Assembly: GCF_024105665.1 (NCBI RefSeq) | Contig: NZ_JAAAMK010000005.1 | Span: forward strand, 124,001-188,000 | Length of the DNA: 64,000 bases | Direction of reading: 5' to 3' | Source of the DNA: Aliihoeflea aestuarii | Lineage (GTDB): Bacteria > Pseudomonadota > Alphaproteobacteria > Rhizobiales > Rhizobiaceae | In this document: in pieces, positions 45,278 to 55,698 of the stretch | How the letters are laid out: each line of letters starts with the position of its first letter | Position numbering within the stretch: the first letter of the stretch is position 1 | Program-made: the position numbers and the translations under genes | The notes under the pieces: generated by a model | Database searches by the model: none | The model's input: the letters and a program-made list of their open reading frames with translations, nothing else | Told to the model about the DNA's origin: nothing

Positions 45278-45729
45278 GCGAAGTGACCTCTTGATTGTCT
45301 GCGTTTCTCAAACCAGCTTGGCCGTTCGGTGGCAAGGTCCACAGCTAACCGACAATGGTGCTTGGCAAAGATTCCGACGCGTCGCCAATTCGCGAAACAA
45401 TATGTCGTCAATCGCCTGTTTTTTTTGCACTTGCATCTTGTGCGGGCTTTTGATTTCTGTCATATCGAATTTAGGACAGCATTGCTGTCTTATTTGCGGT
45501 TTGCCGACAGAGCGCCGGGCAGGGTAAGATCGCCCCAAAGCCGTTCGTGTTTGTGCCGCCGCTTGGCACGATGTATCGGTCATGTGCCGACAGGTCGGCT
45601 GATCGCCGAACCACAGGTCGGCGAAAGACCTTTTGACATATATGCCGCGACTGCAAAATTGGGTGCGCGTGAATGTGCGCCCGGAGGACGAGACGACCGC
45701 CCGCAAACCGGGCCCGACGGAGAGATGCC
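45278..45729. other. Long leader region upstream of gltB
   Basis: These 452 bases contain no gene I can support. They hold a T-rich run (near 45418), a perfect 15-base palindrome (45475-45489), and presumably the promoters of gltB and of the divergent threonine aldolase gene. Short open frames here lack a ribosome-binding site. Confidence 0.5.
45475..45489. promoter_or_regulatory. Palindrome GACAGCATTGCTGTC upstream of gltB
   Basis: A perfect inverted repeat with a central T, flanked by TTAG and TTAT, about 240 bases upstream of the gltB start. Its size and symmetry suit a dimeric regulator such as an Lrp/AsnC-type protein; the cognate protein is unknown. Confidence 0.4.
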
Positions 45730-48700
45730 ATGAGCGAGAAGACGCAAGCTGTGATGCCCGCATCGATGCCGGCCGTGCAGACGAAAGCGACTGCCCGCAA
45801 AAACGGCCTTCCGTCGGCGCAAGGTCTCTATGATCCCCGCAACGAGCATGATGCATGCGGCGTCGGCTTCATCGCCAACATGAAGGGCGCGAAGTCGCAC
45901 CAGATCGTCAAGGACGGGCTGTTCATGCTCGAGAATTTGACGCATCGCGGCGCGGTGGGCGCGGACCCGCTGATGGGCGACGGCGCGGGCGTGCTGGTGC
46001 AAATTCCCGACCGCTTCTTTCGCGAGGAGATGGCGGCGCAGGGCATCGAACTGCCGCCGGCTGGGGCCTATGGCGTTGGTCACGTCTTCCTGCCGCAGGA
46101 CGATGCGATGGTGTCTCACGTCGAGACCGTCATCGCCGAGGTGGCGCAGTCCGAAGGTATCGCGCTGATTGGCTTCCGCAACGTGCCGGTCGACAATTCC
46201 TCTTTGTCCAAGGCGCCGGACATCGCCGCTTCCGAGCCGGTTCACCGGCAGGTCTTCCTCGCCCGGCCCGACGGTATGGACGAGGACACGTTCGAACGTC
46301 GTCTCTATGTCCTGCGCAAGGTCGTTTCGGCGCGCATGTACGAACATTCAGGCGGGCGCGACGACGGCTTCTATATCGTTTCGATCTCGTGCCGGACGAT
46401 CGTCTACAAGGGCATGTTCCTGGCCTATCAGGTCGGCGCCTATTATACCGACCTTTCCGATCCGCGTTTCGAAAGCGCTCTGATCCTCGTCCACCAGCGC
46501 TTTTCGACCAACACGTTCCCGTCGTGGAAGCTGGCGCATCCCTATCGCATGGTCGCGCATAATGGCGAGATCAACACGCTGCGCGGCAACGTCAACTGGA
46601 TGGCGGCGCGGCAGGCGTCGGTCGATTCCGAGCTTTTCGGCAACGACATTTCGAAGCTGTGGCCGATCTCCTATGAGGGCCAGTCGGACACTGCCTGTTT
46701 CGACAATGCGCTCGAATTTCTCTATCAGGGTGGCTATTCGCTGACCCATGCGGCGATGATGCTGATCCCGGAAGCCTGGGCCGGCAACAAGCTGATGAGC
46801 GAAGAGCGCCGCGCGTTCTATGAATATCACGCCGCGCTGATGGAGCCTTGGGACGGGCCGGCCGCCGTGGTCTTCACCGATGGACGCCAGATCGGCGCGA
46901 CGCTCGACCGCAACGGCCTCAGGCCCGCGCGTTACATCGTCACCGACGACGACCGCGTCATCATGGCGTCGGAGGCGGGCGTATTGCCGGTTCCGGAAGA
47001 GAAGGTCGTGACCAAGTGGCGGCTCCAGCCGGGCCGCATGCTCCTGATCGATATCGATCAGGGCCGTATCATCTCGGACGACGAGATCAAGACCGAGATC
47101 GCCTCGCAGCATCCCTACCGGCAGTGGCTGAAGAACACGCAGCTCATTTTGGAAGAGTTGAAGCCCGTCCAGCCGCGCGCGCCGCGCAACGACGTGTCGC
47201 TGATCGATCGCCAGCAGGTGTTCGGCTACACGCAGGAAGACACCAAGATCCTGATGTCGCCGATGGCGACGACGGGCATGGAAGCCATCGGCTCGATGGG
47301 CACCGACACGCCCATCTCCGCGATGTCTGACAAGTCGAAGCTGCTCTATACGTATTTCAAGCAGAACTTCGCGCAGGTGACGAACCCGCCGATCGATCCG
47401 ATCCGCGAGGAACTCGTCATGAGCCTCGTCTCGTTCATCGGGCCGCGTCCGAACATCTTCGACCTCGTCGGCTCGTCGCGGCGCAAGCGGCTGGAAGTGC
47501 GTCAGCCGATCCTGACGAACGGCGATCTGGAGAAGATTCGCTCGATCGGCCACACCGAAGACCGTTTCGACACCAAGACGATCGACGTGACCTATTCGTC
47601 CGTCGAGGGTGCCGCCGGGATGCAGGGCGCGCTCGACCGTCTGTGCGAGCGCGCGGAAGCGGCCGTCGTCGGCGGCTACAACATCATCATCCTGTCGGAT
47701 CGCCAGGTCGGGCCGGATCGCATCGCGATCCCGGCGCTGCTCGCGACTGCCGCCGTGCACCATCACCTGATCCGCAAGGGCATGCGCACGGCGGTCGGCC
47801 TCGTCGTGGAATCGGGCGAGCCGCGCGAAGTGCATCACTTCGCCTGTCTGGCAGGTTTTGGCGCGGAGGCGATCAACCCGTATCTCGCCTTCGATACGCT
47901 GACCGAGATGCACCGGCGCGGGGACTTCCCGCCGGAGGTCGATGCGAGCGAAGTCGTCTATCGCTTCATCAAGTCGATCGGCAAGGGCATCCTGAAGGTC
48001 ATGTCCAAGATGGGCATTTCGACCTATCAATCCTATTGCGGCGCGCAGATTTTCGACGCAATCGGTCTCAATTCGGAGTTCGTTGAGCGCTTCTTCTTCG
48101 GTACGGCGACGACCATCGAGGGCGTCGGGCTGGACGAGATTGCAGCCGAGACCGTTCTGCGCCACCAGTCGGCGTTCAGCGACGATCCGGTGCTGAAGAA
48201 CGCACTCGAGGTCGGCGGCGAATATATGTATCGAATTCGCGGCGAGGCTCATATGTGGTCGCCCGATGCTGTGGCGACGCTCCAGCACGCTGTCCGGCTG
48301 AACTCTGCCGAAACCTACAAGCAGTATTCCGCGCAGATCGACGGCAGCGCCGCCGATGCGAAGTCCATTCGCGGCCTCTTCAGGATCAAGCTTGCGACCG
48401 AAACCGGCCGCGCGCCTGTGGCGCTCGATGAGGTGGAATCGGCGGTCGAACTGGTCAAGCGCTTTTCGACGGGCGCGATGTCGTTCGGCTCGATCAGCCG
48501 CGAGGCGCATTCGACGCTGGCCGTCGCGATGAACCGGATCGGCGGCAAGTCGAACACAGGCGAGGGCGGCGAAGAGCCGGATCGGTATTTCCCGTTGCGA
48601 GACGGCTCGCCCAACCCGGAGCGTTCCGCGATCAAGCAGGTCGCGTCCGGTCGTTTCGGCGTGACGGCGGAATATCTCGTCAATTCCGACATGATGCAGA

Positions 48701-50439
48701 TCAAGGTCGCGCAGGGCGCAAAGCCCGGCGAGGGCGGTCAGCTTCCCGGCCACAAGGTCGACGCGACCATCGCCAAGGTGCGCCACTCCACGCCGGGCGT
48801 CGGCCTCATCTCGCCGCCGCCGCACCACGACATCTATTCCATCGAGGATCTGGCGCAACTCATCTACGACCTGAAGAACGTCAATCCGGCCGCTGACGTG
48901 TCCGTCAAGCTGGTCTCGGAAGTGGGTGTCGGCACGGTCGCGGCGGGCGTCGCCAAGGCGCGCGCCGACCACATCACCGTATCGGGCTATGACGGTGGTA
49001 CGGGCGCTTCGCCACTGACCTCGATCAAGCATGCCGGGTCCCCGTGGGAAATGGGCCTTGCCGAGACGCATCAGACGCTCGTTCTCAACGGTCTGCGCTC
49101 ACGCGTTGCGCTTCAGGTCGATGGCGGGCTGCGCACCGGCCGCGACGTGATCGTGGGCGCGCTTCTGGGGGCCGACGAGTTCGGCTTCTCGACCGCGCCG
49201 CTTATCGCTGCCGGCTGCATCATGATGCGCAAGTGTCACCTCAACACCTGTCCGGTGGGTGTCGCCACGCAGGACCCGGTGCTGCGCAAGCGCTTCAAGG
49301 GCACGCCCGAGCACGTCATCAACTTCTTCTTCTTCGTCGCCGAGGAAGTACGCGAGTTGCTGGCCTCGATGGGCTATCGCAAGCTCGACGAGATCATCGG
49401 CCAGTCCGAACTTTTGGCGAAGGACGAGGCGTTCTCGCACTGGAAATCGAAGGGCCTCGATTTCTCCAAGATGTTCTTCAAGCCCGATGCGCCGAAGGAA
49501 GAGACGTACTGGACGCAGCGTCAGCAGCATCCGATCGACGACGTGCTCGACCGCAGGCTGATCGCCGAGGCTGCGCCGGCGCTCGACGCGCGCCAGCCGG
49601 TCGAGATCGCAGCCGACATCCGCAACGTGGATCGCTCGACCGGCGCGATGCTGTCGGGCGAGGTCGCCAAGCGGTTCGGCCATAAGGGCCTGCGTGACGG
49701 CACGATCAGCGTGACGCTGACCGGCACGGCCGGGCAGTCCTTCGCGGCGTTCCTCGCCAAGGGCGTCACGTTCAATTTGATCGGCGATGGCAATGATTAT
49801 GTGGGCAAGGGGCTGTCGGGCGGCCGCATCGTCATCCGTCCGCCGGAAAACACCCGTATCGTCGCCGAGGATTCGATCATCGTCGGCAATACGGTGCTTT
49901 ATGGTGCGACTGAGGGCGAATGCTACTTCCGCGGATTTGCCGGCGAGCGTTTCGCGGTACGCAACTCCGGTGCCATTGCGGTGGTCGAGGGCGTCGGTGA
50001 TCATGGCTGCGAATACATGACGGGCGGTATCGTCGTGGTCCTTGGCAAGACGGGCCGCAACTTCGCGGCCGGCATGTCGGGCGGCATCGCCTATGTGCTG
50101 GACGAGGCAGGCGACTTCGCCGAGCGCTGCAACATGGCGATGGTCGAACTCGAACCGGTGCCGGAGGAGGACGAACTTCTCGAACGCCTCCACCATCATG
50201 GTGGCGACATCGACCATAAGGGCCGCGTCGACGTTCAGGCCGATATGACGAGCCATGACGAAGAGCGCCTCTACCAGCTCATTCGCAGCCATGTGGAGCA
50301 CACCGGCTCAACGCGGGGGCAGACCATCTTGGACAATTGGGCCGACTACCGCCCGAAATTCCGGAAGGTCATGCCGGTCGAGTACAAACGCGCGCTGATC
50401 GAGATGGAACGCATGCGCATGGGCGTGGCGGCCGAGTAG
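45730..50439 (+). CDS. gltB: Glutamate synthase (NADPH) large subunit
   Basis: The 1569-residue catalytic subunit that makes two glutamates from glutamine and 2-oxoglutarate. The N-terminal class II amidotransferase nucleophile is the cysteine in [13 protein letters not shown] (residue 43), implying a 42-residue propeptide. The central and FMN-binding domains follow ([20 protein letters not shown]), then the 3Fe-4S cysteines in [19 protein letters not shown]. The C-terminal GXGXG beta-helix is present ([20 protein letters not shown]). The ATG at 45730 has GGAGAG five bases upstream; an in-frame extension to 45673 is less likely. gltD follows after 66 bases. Confidence 0.97.
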   Translation: MSEKTQAVMPASMPAVQTKATARKNGLPSAQGLYDPRNEHDACGVGFIANMKGAKSHQIVKDGLFMLENLTHRGAVGADPLMGDGAGVLVQIPDRFFREEMAAQGIELPPAGAYGVGHVFLPQDDAMVSHVETVIAEVAQSEGIALIGFRNVPVDNSSLSKAPDIAASEPVHRQVFLARPDGMDEDTFERRLYVLRKVVSARMYEHSGGRDDGFYIVSISCRTIVYKGMFLAYQVGAYYTDLSDPRFESALILVHQRFSTNTFPSWKLAHPYRMVAHNGEINTLRGNVNWMAARQASVDSELFGNDISKLWPISYEGQSDTACFDNALEFLYQGGYSLTHAAMMLIPEAWAGNKLMSEERRAFYEYHAALMEPWDGPAAVVFTDGRQIGATLDRNGLRPARYIVTDDDRVIMASEAGVLPVPEEKVVTKWRLQPGRMLLIDIDQGRIISDDEIKTEIASQHPYRQWLKNTQLILEELKPVQPRAPRNDVSLIDRQQVFGYTQEDTKILMSPMATTGMEAIGSMGTDTPISAMSDKSKLLYTYFKQNFAQVTNPPIDPIREELVMSLVSFIGPRPNIFDLVGSSRRKRLEVRQPILTNGDLEKIRSIGHTEDRFDTKTIDVTYSSVEGAAGMQGALDRLCERAEAAVVGGYNIIILSDRQVGPDRIAIPALLATAAVHHHLIRKGMRTAVGLVVESGEPREVHHFACLAGFGAEAINPYLAFDTLTEMHRRGDFPPEVDASEVVYRFIKSIGKGILKVMSKMGISTYQSYCGAQIFDAIGLNSEFVERFFFGTATTIEGVGLDEIAAETVLRHQSAFSDDPVLKNALEVGGEYMYRIRGEAHMWSPDAVATLQHAVRLNSAETYKQYSAQIDGSAADAKSIRGLFRIKLATETGRAPVALDEVESAVELVKRFSTGAMSFGSISREAHSTLAVAMNRIGGKSNTGEGGEEPDRYFPLRDGSPNPERSAIKQVASGRFGVTAEYLVNSDMMQIKVAQGAKPGEGGQLPGHKVDATIAKVRHSTPGVGLISPPPHHDIYSIEDLAQLIYDLKNVNPAADVSVKLVSEVGVGTVAAGVAKARADHITVSGYDGGTGASPLTSIKHAGSPWEMGLAETHQTLVLNGLRSRVALQVDGGLRTGRDVIVGALLGADEFGFSTAPLIAAGCIMMRKCHLNTCPVGVATQDPVLRKRFKGTPEHVINFFFFVAEEVRELLASMGYRKLDEIIGQSELLAKDEAFSHWKSKGLDFSKMFFKPDAPKEETYWTQRQQHPIDDVLDRRLIAEAAPALDARQPVEIAADIRNVDRSTGAMLSGEVAKRFGHKGLRDGTISVTLTGTAGQSFAAFLAKGVTFNLIGDGNDYVGKGLSGGRIVIRPPENTRIVAEDSIIVGNTVLYGATEGECYFRGFAGERFAVRNSGAIAVVEGVGDHGCEYMTGGIVVVLGKTGRNFAAGMSGGIAYVLDEAGDFAERCNMAMVELEPVPEEDELLERLHHHGGDIDHKGRVDVQADMTSHDEERLYQLIRSHVEHTGSTRGQTILDNWADYRPKFRKVMPVEYKRALIEMERMRMGVAAE

Positions 50440-50505
50440 GCCGCCTCCCATTCACCCTTGATCGCATTTCAAGGCCGCAAGGCTTGCAGACGATTGGACT
50501 GAACT

Positions 50506-51963
50506 ATGGGCAAGGTAACAGGCTTTCTCGAGATCGACCGGCAGGTGCACAAGTACCAGCCGGCTTCCGACCGCATCCGTCATTTCAGGGAGTTCACGCT
50601 TCCGATGTCCGAGCCGGAGGTCGAGAAACAGGCCGCGCGCTGCATGGATTGCGGCATTCCCTTCTGCCATGGGCCGACGGGCTGTCCTGTCCACAACCAG
50701 ATTCCGGACTGGAACGACCTCGTCTATGCCAAGGACTGGGAAGGAGCGATCCGCAACCTCCATTCGACGAACAACTTTCCCGAATGGACCGGCCGCATCT
50801 GTCCCGCGCCGTGCGAAGAAGCGTGCACGCTCAACCTTGAGGACATTCCGGTCGCCATCAAGACGATCGAGCAGGCAATCGCCGACAAGGCTTATGAGAA
50901 GGGCCTTATCCGCCCGCAGCCTGCGCCTGCCAAAACCGGCAAGCGCGTCGCCATCATCGGCTCCGGCCCGACCGGCATGGCGGCTGCACAGCAGCTTGGA
51001 CGCGTCGGCCACGACGTTCACGTCTTCGAACGGGAATCGAAGCCCGGCGGCCTGATGCGCTATGGCATTCCCGACTTCAAGATCGAGAAGCGCTATATCG
51101 ACGTACGCGTCGAACAGATGCAGGGCGAGGGCGTCACCTTCCATTGCGGCGTCGACATCGGCACCGACAAGACGCTTGATGAGCTGACGACCGAGTTCGA
51201 TGCCGTCCTTTACTGCGGCGGTTCGGAGAACCCGCGCCCGGCCGGCATTCCGGGGCGCGAGCTCAAGGGCGTGCATGACGCGATGCCCTATCTCGTCCAG
51301 CAGAACCGGCGCGTCGGCGGCGAGGACATCCAGTCGCGCGCCTGGGCGTCCGATCCGATCCTGGCCGGGGGCAAGCATGTGGTGGTCGTGGGCGGCGGCG
51401 ATACGGCGTCCGACTGCGTGGGCACCTCGTTCCGTCAGGGCGCCGTGCGCGTCACCCAACTCGACATCCGCCCGCAGCCGCCGGTGCGCGAGGACAAACT
51501 CTCCGTGTGGCCCTATTGGGCGACGAAGATGCGCACCTCGTCCAGCCAGGCCGAAGGCGCCGACCGCGAATTTCAGGTCGCTACGCTCGAATTCGTCGGT
51601 GACGAAGACGGTCTGCTGACAGGCGTCAAGTGCTGCGAGGTTGACGAAAAGCGCAAGCCGGTCGAAGGGACGGAATTCGTCATCAAGGCCGATCTCGCCT
51701 TCATCGCCATCGGCTTCGCCGGCCCGCTCGTCGGCGGTCTGGTCGACCAACTCGGCGAGAACCTTGCCACGGTAACCGACAAGCGCGGTTCGCGAAACGT
51801 CACGGGCAACGACCAGGACTATAAGACGAATGTCGACAAGCTGTTCGTCGCCGGGGACATCCGCCGCGGTCAGTCGCTGGTCGTCTGGGCGATCCGCGAG
51901 GGGCGGCAGGCCGCCCACGCGATCGACAAGGAACTGATGGGCTCGACGGTCCTGCCGCGTTGA
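50506..51963 (+). CDS. gltD: Glutamate synthase (NADPH) small subunit
   Basis: The 485-residue electron-input subunit. Iron-sulfur cysteines lie in RCMDCGIPFCHGPTGCPVH and RICPAPCEEACTLN. The FAD motif is VAIIGSGPTGMAAAQQLG and the NADPH motif VVVVGGGDTASDC. A C-terminal FAD segment (KLFVAGDIRRGQSLVVWAI) completes it. It transfers electrons from NADPH to GltB. It converges with the hisN-like gene with no gap. Confidence 0.96.
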   Translation: MGKVTGFLEIDRQVHKYQPASDRIRHFREFTLPMSEPEVEKQAARCMDCGIPFCHGPTGCPVHNQIPDWNDLVYAKDWEGAIRNLHSTNNFPEWTGRICPAPCEEACTLNLEDIPVAIKTIEQAIADKAYEKGLIRPQPAPAKTGKRVAIIGSGPTGMAAAQQLGRVGHDVHVFERESKPGGLMRYGIPDFKIEKRYIDVRVEQMQGEGVTFHCGVDIGTDKTLDELTTEFDAVLYCGGSENPRPAGIPGRELKGVHDAMPYLVQQNRRVGGEDIQSRAWASDPILAGGKHVVVVGGGDTASDCVGTSFRQGAVRVTQLDIRPQPPVREDKLSVWPYWATKMRTSSSQAEGADREFQVATLEFVGDEDGLLTGVKCCEVDEKRKPVEGTEFVIKADLAFIAIGFAGPLVGGLVDQLGENLATVTDKRGSRNVTGNDQDYKTNVDKLFVAGDIRRGQSLVVWAIREGRQAAHAIDKELMGSTVLPR

Positions 51964-52737
51964 TCAGTCGTTCAGCATCTCGATGGCGGTCGCATGCAGC
52001 TTTGCGGTCGCGGCGGCCACAATGAAGCCACCGTCTTCGGCCGCACCGCCGTCAAGCGTGGTGATCACGCCGCCCGCCGCCTCGATGATCGGGATAAGGG
52101 CGACGATATCGTAGGGCTGAAGGCCGGTTTCGACGACGAGATCGACCTGTCCGGCAGCCAGCATGGAATAGGCGTAGCAATCGGTGCCGTAGCGGGCAAG
52201 GCGCACCGCGGCCTCGACCCGGTCGTAGCGCATACGTGCATCGTCGAGAAACAGCGACGGCGTCGTGGTGCAGAGAGTCGCGTCGGCAAGCTCGGTGGTG
52301 TCACGCGTCTTCAGAACGCGCGGCCCGCCTGGGCCTTCATAATGCGCCGATCCGCTCGTTGCATAGAAAAGCTCGCCCGTGAATGGCTGGCTCATCATGC
52401 CGGCGACCGCATCGCCATCCTCCAGCAATCCGACCAGCGTGCCCCAGAGCGGCAGGCCGGAGATGAAGGCACGGGTGCCGTCGATGGGGTCGATCACCCA
52501 GCAATGCCTGTTCGGCAGATTGTGCGATCCGAACTCCTCCCCCAAGATACCGTGATCCGGAAATTCGCCGTCGATGAGCGCGCGGATCGCGCGTTCGGCC
52601 TCGCGGTCGCCCTCGGTGACCGGATCGAACCCGCCCGCAAGCTTGTTGATGATGTCATGCGGCTGCCTGAAACGCGGCAGCGTTTCGCCGGCCGCAGCTT
52701 TTGCCAGACGGCGAAGGAATTCGGGTGTGACGGTCAT
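51964..52737 (-). CDS. hisN: Histidinol-phosphatase / inositol monophosphatase family protein
   Basis: A 257-residue phosphatase. The metal-binding motifs are GEEFG, DPIDGTRAFISGLPLWG (canonical DPxDGT) and the late YDIVALIPIIEAAGG. The family includes HisN, the last but one enzyme of histidine synthesis in many alphaproteobacteria, and SuhB. The rhizobial neighbourhood beside an mmgR-type sRNA is traditionally labelled suhB. Sequence alone does not fix histidinol phosphate versus inositol phosphate. Confidence 0.85.
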   Translation of the reverse strand: MTVTPEFLRRLAKAAAGETLPRFRQPHDIINKLAGGFDPVTEGDREAERAIRALIDGEFPDHGILGEEFGSHNLPNRHCWVIDPIDGTRAFISGLPLWGTLVGLLEDGDAVAGMMSQPFTGELFYATSGSAHYEGPGGPRVLKTRDTTELADATLCTTTPSLFLDDARMRYDRVEAAVRLARYGTDCYAYSMLAAGQVDLVVETGLQPYDIVALIPIIEAAGGVITTLDGGAAEDGGFIVAAATAKLHATAIEMLND

Positions 52738-52785
52738 GCTCGGCTCCGAAACGTTCGGGCCAGCAATAGTCGCGCAACACGCCGC

Positions 52786-52813
52786 TTGACAATTGTGCAG
52801 TGCAGCATAAATT
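52786..52813 (+). promoter_or_regulatory. Promoter of the mmgR-type sRNA
   Basis: TTGACA at 52786-52791 matches the sigma-70 -35 box, followed 16 bases later by TAAATT (52808-52813), or alternatively CATAAA two bases earlier. It is only 49 bases from the divergent hisN start. No open frame needs this promoter, which supports an RNA product. Confidence 0.6.
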
Positions 52814-52816
52814 CAT

Positions 52817-52895
52817 GGCGACGGCTTTTTTCCGTCACGCCCTTCTGGGGCGTTTCCTCCCTAGCTTCGGCCGCTGTCACGGGCGGCCTTTTTTT
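52817..52895 (+). ncRNA. mmgR: mmgR/suhB-family small RNA (alpha-r8 type)
   Basis: About 79 bases. A first hairpin region (GACGG-CTTTTTT-CCGTC, then CGCCC-TTCTG-GGGCG) is followed by the single-stranded decamer TTTCCTCCCT at 52853-52862, the hallmark of this rhizobial sRNA family. The transcript closes with a terminator stem GGCCGC-TGTCACGG-GCGGCC and seven T residues. In Sinorhizobium meliloti, mmgR lies next to suhB and limits polyhydroxybutyrate accumulation; the place next to the hisN/suhB-like gene is the same here. The exposed CCTCCC could pair with Shine-Dalgarno sequences. The 5' end is estimated from the promoter. Confidence 0.82.
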
Positions 52896-53781
52896 ATTCT
52901 GCTGCGATCGGCAATTCGGCGGGCGGGGCAAACAACGCGATCAGCGCGGCGGCGAGGTCGCCAAGGTCCCGGCGCAACTGGTCATAGCCATCATGCGGCA
53001 GCAGGCTTTCCTCATCCATGTAGAGACTGCGATTGATCTCGATCTGGATGGCGTGAATCCCGCGCGCGGGGCGTCCGTAATGCTCGGTGATGAAACCGCC
53101 GGCATAGGGCTTGTTGTGAGCGACCGTGTAGCCGCATGTCGCCAGATGCGCGATCGCCGTTTCCGCCAGATCCGACATGCAGGACATGCCGTACCGATCG
53201 CCGATGATGAAATCGGGACGGATGCGGCTTTCTGCAAGGCGGATGGAGGCCGGCATGGAGTGGCAATCGACCAGAACCGCGATGCCGAACACCTTGTGCG
53301 TCGCGCCGATCAGCGCGCGCAACTGGTCATGATACGGTTTGTAGATGCGCTCGATGCGTCCCACCGCCTCCTCGAGCGGCAATTTTTCCGCATAGATATC
53401 GAGGCCCTCGCCGACCAGCCTCGGCACGGTGCCGAGACCGCCGGCCACGCGCGCGGAGCGCGTATTGGCGAAGGGGGGCAGGGCGGCGGTGAACATGCGC
53501 GGGTCGAGTTCCCACGGCTCGCGGTTCACATCGAGGTAAGCGCGCGGAAAATGCGCTCTCAACAAAGGCGCGCCCTGCTCGACCACCCCGGCGAAAAGAT
53601 CGTCGACGAAACAATCTTCCGAACGGCGGATCGCATGAGCGTCGAGCCGTGCCATGTCGAGGAAGCGCCGTGGATATACGGAGCCGCTATGCGGCGAGTT
53701 GAAGATGAAGGGCACGGACTGGCGCGCTGGCGAGCGGACTTCAAACGCCGCATGGCTCGCGAAATCGGGGTGTTTCGTCAT
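52894..53781 (-). CDS. N-formylglutamate amidohydrolase family protein
   Basis: A 295-residue metal-dependent amidohydrolase. Motifs are FIFNSPHSGSVYP near residue 27, the CFVDDLFAGV segment, and VLVDCHSMPAS. The family hydrolyses N-formyl-L-glutamate to glutamate and formate, the last step of one histidine-degradation branch. The start ATG at 53781 (MTKHPDF) is assigned by family resemblance. Its stop codon overlaps the T tract of the convergent sRNA terminator. No hut genes are adjacent. Confidence 0.85.
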   Translation of the reverse strand: MTKHPDFASHAAFEVRSPARQSVPFIFNSPHSGSVYPRRFLDMARLDAHAIRRSEDCFVDDLFAGVVEQGAPLLRAHFPRAYLDVNREPWELDPRMFTAALPPFANTRSARVAGGLGTVPRLVGEGLDIYAEKLPLEEAVGRIERIYKPYHDQLRALIGATHKVFGIAVLVDCHSMPASIRLAESRIRPDFIIGDRYGMSCMSDLAETAIAHLATCGYTVAHNKPYAGGFITEHYGRPARGIHAIQIEINRSLYMDEESLLPHDGYDQLRRDLGDLAAALIALFAPPAELPIAAE

Positions 53782-53977
53782 CTGGCGCGTCGAACCAACT
53801 CTCAAGTTTCACCGGACCTGTGTGCCACCGGCGGGCAGGACTGTCCAGCAGCGGCGTGACTTGCGTCAAACCCGTATCACCTGCTTCACTTGATGTTTAC
53901 CATGTCGAACGCATATAGGCTTGGGGCGCGCCGAATCGGGTCTGGTCCCGTTCGGAAAGAGGGTTGCAAACGGCAAG

Positions 53978-54340
53978 ATGGCAAGAATTCTTCTCGCGGA
54001 AGACGATGAGGACATGCGTCGGTTTCTCGTCAAGGCGCTGGAGCGCGCCGGCTACGATGTGATCGACTACGACAACGGCGCCAGCGCATATGAGCGGTTG
54101 CGCGAGGAGCCGTTCTCGCTGCTCCTGACCGATATCGTGATGCCGGAAATGGACGGGATCGAACTGGCGCGCCGCGCCACGGAGATCGATCCGGATTTGA
54201 AGGTGATGTTCATCACCGGCTTTGCCGCGGTCGCGCTCAATCCCGATTCCAAGGCTCCGAAGGACGCGAAGATCCTCTCCAAGCCCTTTCATCTGCGCGA
54301 TCTCGTCAACGAGGTCGAAAAGATGCTGCAAGCCGCCTGA
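53978..54340 (+). CDS. cpdR: Response regulator CpdR
   Basis: A 120-residue single-domain receiver. The acidic pair is D9-D10, the phosphoacceptor D52 (LLLTDIVMPEMDG), the switch T80 (FITGF) and the lysine K102 (SKPFH). In Caulobacter, unphosphorylated CpdR primes ClpXP to degrade cell-cycle proteins and is itself degraded through its terminal AA; this protein also ends LQAA. The CckA-ChpT phosphorelay controls it in relatives. Its place upstream of tRNA-Val and near the formylglutamate gene is typical of the order. Confidence 0.94.
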   Translation: MARILLAEDDEDMRRFLVKALERAGYDVIDYDNGASAYERLREEPFSLLLTDIVMPEMDGIELARRATEIDPDLKVMFITGFAAVALNPDSKAPKDAKILSKPFHLRDLVNEVEKMLQAA

Positions 54341-54433
54341 CGAGCTTGCCCTGCGTCAGCCTCGCCGAATGAATTAGGCGGCGCAAACCTATTGACGATG
54401 CCGTTTTTCCATGGTGTATGCGGCCCGTCGGAT

Positions 54434-54508
<75 letters not shown>

Positions 54509-54765
54509 TCCAACCCCTTAAATTTGTTTGGTTTTGCGGTAGTTGGCGCCGCCGCTACGAGTTGCCTAGCAACCATTTGCAACCATCAGCGGACTGCAAC
54601 ACGGTGGCCTTCACGTTTGCGGCGCGCCTGCGCCCGTCGATCTGTCGTTGACGTTGTGCTTGAGTGGATCGCTGCACCGAGCTTGTTGAGTTCTCCAACT
54701 GATCACCCAAAAGTGGACTCAAGGCAAGGCTAGCTGCGGGTTCGTGTCGGCGGTCTGTTCGGGGT

Positions 54766-54794
54766 GCCCGCCTCACTCGTTTGAGCAGGCGGGC
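54766..54794. terminator. Inverted repeat downstream of catB
   Basis: GCCCGCCT and AGGCGGGC form an eight-base stem around CACTCGTTTGAGC, which itself can pair (CTCG with CGAG-like bases). It begins eight bases after the catB stop on the minus strand. There is no T tract, so its activity as a terminator is uncertain. Confidence 0.5.
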
Positions 54795-54801
54795 TTCCAT
54801 A

Positions 54802-55437
54802 TCAGGTGTCGCGGATTGTCTGTGACCAGTAGCGATGCAGGCCCGTAACGTCCTCGCTGGTCATGATCGGCATGGCCTTTTTTAGGTGGTCGTCGGGCCA
54901 GTCCCACCAACGCATTTGGAGAAGCAAGCCGATCTCGTGGCCGCCGAAGCGCTTGCGGATCGTCTTTGCCGGGTTGCCGCCGACGATGGCGTATGGCTCG
55001 ACGTCCCGCGTGACCAGCGCACGAGTTCCGATGATCGCACCATCGCCGATCCTGATACCGGGCATGATGATGGCTTCCGACCCGATCCAGACATCATTGC
55101 CGATCACCGTATCGCCCGCTGGCTTATAGCCGTTCCGGGCACCGGCGAAGGCTGGGACCTCGGGCATGAAGAAGAATGGAAAGGTGCTGATCCACTCGTT
55201 CCGGTGACCCTGGTTTCCGGCCATGATGAAGGCGGCACCGGAGCCGATCGAACAGAAGCTGCCAACGATCAGGCGATCTGCCCCTTCATCTGGCAGCAGG
55301 AACCGTGCGCAGTCGTTGAAGCTGTGGCCGTGATAGTAGCCGGAGTAATAGCTGTACCGGCCGACGATAATGCTCTGATGCGTGACCTGTTCGACCAGCG
55401 TCTTGCCCTTGAAGGGGCTCTCGAAGAAACTGTCCAT
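54802..55437 (-). CDS. catB: CatB-type chloramphenicol O-acetyltransferase (xenobiotic acetyltransferase)
   Basis: A 211-residue left-handed beta-helix acetyltransferase. It matches the CatB family nearly throughout: [36 protein letters not shown] (catalytic histidine), [40 protein letters not shown] and [16 protein letters not shown]. The family inactivates chloramphenicol and some other antibiotics in the cytoplasm; activity here is not shown. The start at 55437 matches family N-termini. It stands alone near tRNA-Val, hinting at acquisition, but no integrase or integron attC site is seen. Confidence 0.9.
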   Translation of the reverse strand: MDSFFESPFKGKTLVEQVTHQSIIVGRYSYYSGYYHGHSFNDCARFLLPDEGADRLIVGSFCSIGSGAAFIMAGNQGHRNEWISTFPFFFMPEVPAFAGARNGYKPAGDTVIGNDVWIGSEAIIMPGIRIGDGAIIGTRALVTRDVEPYAIVGGNPAKTIRKRFGGHEIGLLLQMRWWDWPDDHLKKAMPIMTSEDVTGLHRYWSQTIRDT

Positions 55438-55698
55438 TGGAATACTCACTGCATGAGCGACGCGGCCTGGAGGCACGCGCCAAATCCGCAAGCGCGCAGT
55501 GTCGCTCGCATTTTTTCATGCTCCTCACGCCGTCAGCGTGGGAGCGCCATGCAGGGAGTACTGGGTGCCGATTTCATGCCGATGGCATTATCGGATGGAC
55601 GGTCGGTAGGCAAGGACAGCCCGTTGGCTGATTGCCACCAGTGAATGGGGCGCCTGGATGCCGGTACGTATCGACCCCAGTCAGCATAAGCCGGGACG

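Noticed and set aside
45673-45729. Longer start for gltB
   Set aside because: The extension [10 protein letters not shown] is arginine-rich with no similarity to GltB propeptides, and the ATG at 45730 has a good ribosome-binding site.
46348-49071. Very long minus-strand open frame (907 codons) inside gltB
   Set aside because: It is fully antisense to a clear gltB and has arginine/alanine/histidine-rich composition typical of shadow frames in high-GC genes. No family pattern is present.
54766-54794. attC-type integron recombination site next to catB
   Set aside because: The palindrome lacks the RYYYAAC and GTTRRRY core sites and no integrase is seen.
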